A DNA stretch of 9,584 nucleotides from Betaproteobacteria bacterium (lineage in GTDB: Bacteria > Pseudomonadota > Gammaproteobacteria > Burkholderiales > Sulfuriferulaceae), in contig DMQT01000296.1 of assembly GCA_003455595.1 (NCBI GenBank), positions 355 through 9,938 on the forward strand. Reading direction: 5' to 3'. Positions 6,913-9,584 of the stretch are shown here, piece by piece. Position numbers and translations under genes: made by a program. The notes under the pieces were generated by a model that had not been told where the DNA came from, did not search any database, and saw only the letters and a list, made by a program, of their open reading frames with translations. Each line of letters opens with the position of its first letter. Within the stretch, counting starts at the first letter, position 1.

Positions 6913-8820
6913 ATGCTAGATGCAATTCGTGAACGCGCGCAAGGCTGGCTGGCCAAGGTTATTTTGGCGCTTATTACCATTCCTTTCATGCTGTGGGGAG
7001 TGGAGTCTTACTTTAACAAGAGCGGTGGGGATGATGTCGTCGCCAAAGTGAATGGCGACAAAATCACACGCCAGGAATTTGATCGCGCCATCAAGGGACA
7101 GCAGCAGGAAATGCGAGCTTCGATGGGTGCTGCTTACAACCCCGCTTTGTTTGATGATCCCAAAATACGTCAAGGTGTACTGGATGGTTTAGTCAGTCAG
7201 CATCTGATTATCGATGCTGCCAGACAGGCCAAGATGGTCGTCAGTGACGCGCATCTCGCTGAAACGATAGCTGCACTGCCAGCATTTCAGGACAATGGTC
7301 AGTTTTCGCAAAGCCGTTACGATCAAGTCTTGCGCCAGCAAGGCATGAGTATCGGTGAGTTTGAGAACCGTGTGCGCCAGGAACTACTGGTGAATGAGAT
7401 GCGTAGTGTGTTTTCGGCACCGGGCCTGGTTCCCGGCAATGTGGTCGTAAATTTCCTGCAGGCCTACGAGCAAAAACGGGAAGTCAGCCTGGCAACTCTC
7501 GCGCCCGAGCAATTTATGGCGCAAACCCAAGTGAGTCCGGCAGAAATACAGCGCTGGTATGACAGTCACAAAGCTGATTACACTTTGCCTGCCCAAGCAC
7601 GATTTGGGTATGTGGTTTTGTCGCAGGCTGCCATGGCCAATCAAATGCCGGTTAGCGAGGCCGCGATTCAGCAATATTATCAACAGAATGCAGCCAAATA
7701 TCGTGAACCGGAGCAACGACGGGCGAGCCATATCCTGATAGCGGTAGTTGCTGGTGACGATGCTCAGAAACGCGCTGCAGCCAAAGCGAAGGCCGAGGCG
7801 ATTTATCTGCAGGTCAAGGCCAACCCGGCCAAGTTTGCTGAAATCGCAAAACGTGATTCCTCGGATGCGGGTTCCGCCGTTCAGGGCGGTGATTTAGGCT
7901 GGTTTGCGCGCAATGCCATGGTCAAACCGTTTTCCGATGCGGCATTTGCCATGAAAGAAGGCCAGATCAGCACGCCGGTACTATCCGAATTTGGCTATCA
8001 CATCATACAGTTGACAGGTATTAAGCCGGCTAAAGTGCAGCCGCTGGAGGCTGTAAAAGCAGACATCACCACCGAGTTGCAGAATCAACAAGGCGGGAAA
8101 CAGTTTGCCGATGTTGCTGAGACTTTCAGCAATCAGGTTTATGAGCAATCTGACAGCCTGGCGCCCGTAGCCAAGGCGCTTAAGCTGACGGTGCAAACCT
8201 CGGGCTGGATTACGCGTAAAGGTGGGGAAGCGGCCGGCATACTGAATAACCCGAAAATGATCGCCGCGCTGTTTTCGGATGATGTTCTTAAGAACAAACG
8301 GAATACCGAAGCAATCGAAGTTGCATCAGGCACGCTTGCGTCTGCGCGTTTGCTTGATTACAAGCCAGCGGCCTTGCAACCACTGGAGATGGTACGTGTA
8401 GCTATTGAGGCACATCTTAAGCGTACCCAGGCGATTGCACTGGCTGCTAAGCAGGGGCAAGCCGATCTTGTTCAACTGCGTGCTGGCAAAGAGCCGGGCG
8501 TAAAATGGACCGATTTCATGACTGTGTCGCGTCAGCAACTGGGCAGTTTGCCGCCCGCATTGCTGGAGCCGGTATTCCGCGCGGATATTAAGGCGCTACC
8601 GGTGTACGTAGGTGCAGCCGATACCAACGGTGTTTATACACTGGCACGGGTAACGCGTGTAGTTGCTCCCGCACCGCCGGATGCTGTCAAGGTGAAAGCA
8701 GTACAGAATGAACTTAGCCAGATTATCGCGCAAACTGATTTTGCTGATTATCTCGTCAGCTTGAAAAACAAAGCCAAAATTGAAATTCAAAAAACGGCGT
8801 TGGACAAGCAAGCACAGTAA
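6913..8820 (+). CDS. ppiD: PpiD-type periplasmic folding factor (SurA-like N domain plus parvulin domain)
   Basis: The 635-residue protein is slightly longer than E. coli PpiD (623). PpiD is anchored in the inner membrane by one N-terminal helix, faces the periplasm near the SecYEG exit and helps newly exported proteins fold. Residues 14-33 (LAKVILALITIPFMLWGVES) form the membrane segment, preceded by positive charges (RERAQGW). A SurA_N-like chaperone region spans about 36-190, with VNGDKITRQEFDRAI near its start. The parvulin (PpiC) domain covers about 266-372, with RRASHILI, GGDLGWFARNAMVKPF and STPVLSEFGYHIIQLTGI. The rest is a C-terminal chaperone region. An in-frame TAG at 6898-6900 rules out an upstream extension, so ATG 6913 is the start, yet it has no Shine-Dalgarno and lies 29 bases after a terminator. 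A two-way terminator follows the stop codon. Confidence 0.93.
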   Translation: MLDAIRERAQGWLAKVILALITIPFMLWGVESYFNKSGGDDVVAKVNGDKITRQEFDRAIKGQQQEMRASMGAAYNPALFDDPKIRQGVLDGLVSQHLIIDAARQAKMVVSDAHLAETIAALPAFQDNGQFSQSRYDQVLRQQGMSIGEFENRVRQELLVNEMRSVFSAPGLVPGNVVVNFLQAYEQKREVSLATLAPEQFMAQTQVSPAEIQRWYDSHKADYTLPAQARFGYVVLSQAAMANQMPVSEAAIQQYYQQNAAKYREPEQRRASHILIAVVAGDDAQKRAAAKAKAEAIYLQVKANPAKFAEIAKRDSSDAGSAVQGGDLGWFARNAMVKPFSDAAFAMKEGQISTPVLSEFGYHIIQLTGIKPAKVQPLEAVKADITTELQNQQGGKQFADVAETFSNQVYEQSDSLAPVAKALKLTVQTSGWITRKGGEAAGILNNPKMIAALFSDDVLKNKRNTEAIEVASGTLASARLLDYKPAALQPLEMVRVAIEAHLKRTQAIALAAKQGQADLVQLRAGKEPGVKWTDFMTVSRQQLGSLPPALLEPVFRADIKALPVYVGAADTNGVYTLARVTRVVAPAPPDAVKVKAVQNELSQIIAQTDFADYLVSLKNKAKIEIQKTALDKQAQ

Positions 8821-8832
8821 ATGACGTCTATT

Positions 8833-8873
8833 AAAAAAGCCTGCCGCGGGTACGTGGCAGGCTTTTTTTTTTT
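8833..8873. terminator. Bidirectional terminator between ppiD and fabI
   Basis: GCCTGCC (8839-8845) pairs with GGCAGGC (8856-8862), flanked by A6 (8833-8838) and T11 (8863-8873), so the stem can extend by six A-T pairs. The loop GCGGGTACGT can form three more pairs around GGTA. Each strand gives a stem followed by a T tract, so it can end both ppiD (stop at 8820) and the convergent fabI (stop at 8889). Confidence 0.93.
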
Positions 8874-8888
8874 GCGTTACGGATCAGC

Positions 8889-9584
8889 TCAGGTCAGGTC
8901 AGCGCCCATGCTGGTGTTGAAGCCGGCATCGACATAGGTGATTTCCCCGGTAATACCGCTCGCCAGATCGGATAGCAAGAAAGCCACTGCATTGCCCACT
9001 TCTTCGATGGTGACATTACGGCGCAAGGGTGCATTACGTTCGACGTGATTCAAAATTTTGCCAAAGTCAGTAATACCGCTGGCTGCCAGGGTTTTGATCG
9101 GACCGGCAGAAACGGCATTCACGCGGATGCCTTTTGGTCCCAGACTTTGCGCCATGTAGTACACGTTGGATTCTAGACTGGCTTTAGCCAGCCCCATTAC
9201 GTTGTAATTCGGCGCGGTACGGATTGCGCCGAGGTAGCTCAGCGTTACCAAGGCGGCGCGGCGGTCTTGCATCATCGGTAGGGCGGCTTTGGCCAGCGCG
9301 GCAAAGCTGTAGGAGCTGATGTCGTGCGCGATATGGAAATTTTCACGCGTGACTGCATCCAGATAATCACCCTGTAATGCAGCCTTGGGAACAAATGCGA
9401 TGGAATGGACAATGCCATCCAGACCGTCCCACGCCTTGCCCAGATCAGTGAACAGCTGCGCTATTTCTTCATCGCTAGCCACATCGCATGGCAACACCAG
9501 GTCACTATCGAATTCTTTGGCAAAATCGGTGACACGGTCTTTGATTTTGTCACCCTGGTAGGTAAAGGCCAGCTCGGCACCTTC
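8889..9584 (-). CDS. fabI: Enoyl-[acyl-carrier-protein] reductase FabI (N-terminus beyond right edge)
   Basis: The minus strand is open from the window edge to a TGA at 8891-8889, giving 231 residues. These align without gaps to E. coli FabI from about residue 31 in the stretch checked ([13 protein letters not shown]), so about 30 N-terminal residues with the glycine-rich NADH motif lie outside. FabI reduces trans-2-enoyl-ACP to acyl-ACP in the last step of each fatty-acid elongation cycle. The active site is visible in [20 protein letters not shown], with the two tyrosines and the lysine corresponding to E. coli Tyr146, Tyr156 and Lys163. [13 protein letters not shown] is the substrate-binding loop region. 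The loop HSIAFVP differs from E. coli HSIGFAP at positions equivalent to 93 and 95. The visible C-terminus is STMGADLT. The internal GTG at 9497 is not the true start, because homology continues upstream of it. Confidence 0.96.
   Translation of the reverse strand, partial: EGAELAFTYQGDKIKDRVTDFAKEFDSDLVLPCDVASDEEIAQLFTDLGKAWDGLDGIVHSIAFVPKAALQGDYLDAVTRENFHIAHDISSYSFAALAKAALPMMQDRRAALVTLSYLGAIRTAPNYNVMGLAKASLESNVYYMAQSLGPKGIRVNAVSAGPIKTLAASGITDFGKILNHVERNAPLRRNVTIEEVGNAVAFLLSDLASGITGEITYVDAGFNTSMGADLT

Overview
The window is a stretch of chromosome from a betaproteobacterium, most likely of the Nitrosomonadales type. The evidence is the gene order tig-clpP-clpX-lon-hupB-tRNA-ppiD, the close match of each protein to the betaproteobacterial form of its family, the moderate GC content and a hopanoid-pathway gene (hpnC) at the left edge. 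The genus cannot be fixed from the sequence alone. I see no mobile element, CRISPR array, prophage gene or broken gene.

Layout, left to right. The 5' end of hpnC (1-180, minus strand) runs off the left edge. It is divergent from tRNA-Leu(UAG) (270-354). After the tRNA comes a tight plus-strand cluster, tig (418-1722), clpP (1728-2357) and clpX (2390-3649), closed by a hairpin terminator near 3656-3690. lon (3819-6242) follows with its own upstream region, which carries a candidate heat-shock (sigma-32) promoter, and ends in a strong terminator (6263-6291). hupB has a very good sigma-70 promoter (6316-6345). It starts at a GTG (6396), and its stop codon lies only 8 bases before tRNA-Val(UAC). 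tRNA-Asp(GUC) is next, and one terminator (6855-6883) closes this mixed mRNA/tRNA unit. ppiD (6913-8820) begins 29 bases later without a visible Shine-Dalgarno sequence. It converges on fabI (8889 to beyond 9584, minus strand), and a single two-way terminator lies between them.

Most genes serve protein folding and turnover. Trigger factor meets nascent chains at the ribosome. ClpX unfolds substrates and feeds the ClpP peptidase. Lon is a second ATP-dependent protease. PpiD is a membrane-anchored periplasmic folding factor. HU is a nucleoid protein whose gene commonly follows lon. FabI (fatty-acid elongation) and HpnC (hopanoid precursor synthesis) belong to lipid metabolism.

The region is largely conventional. 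The points most worth a second look are the hupB-tRNA-tRNA transcription unit with its 8-base gap, a predicted hairpin at the extreme 5' end of the hupB transcript, the SD-less ppiD start just after a terminator, the candidate sigma-32 promoter of lon, and two substitutions in the FabI inhibitor/cofactor loop. I found no convincing new biological system.
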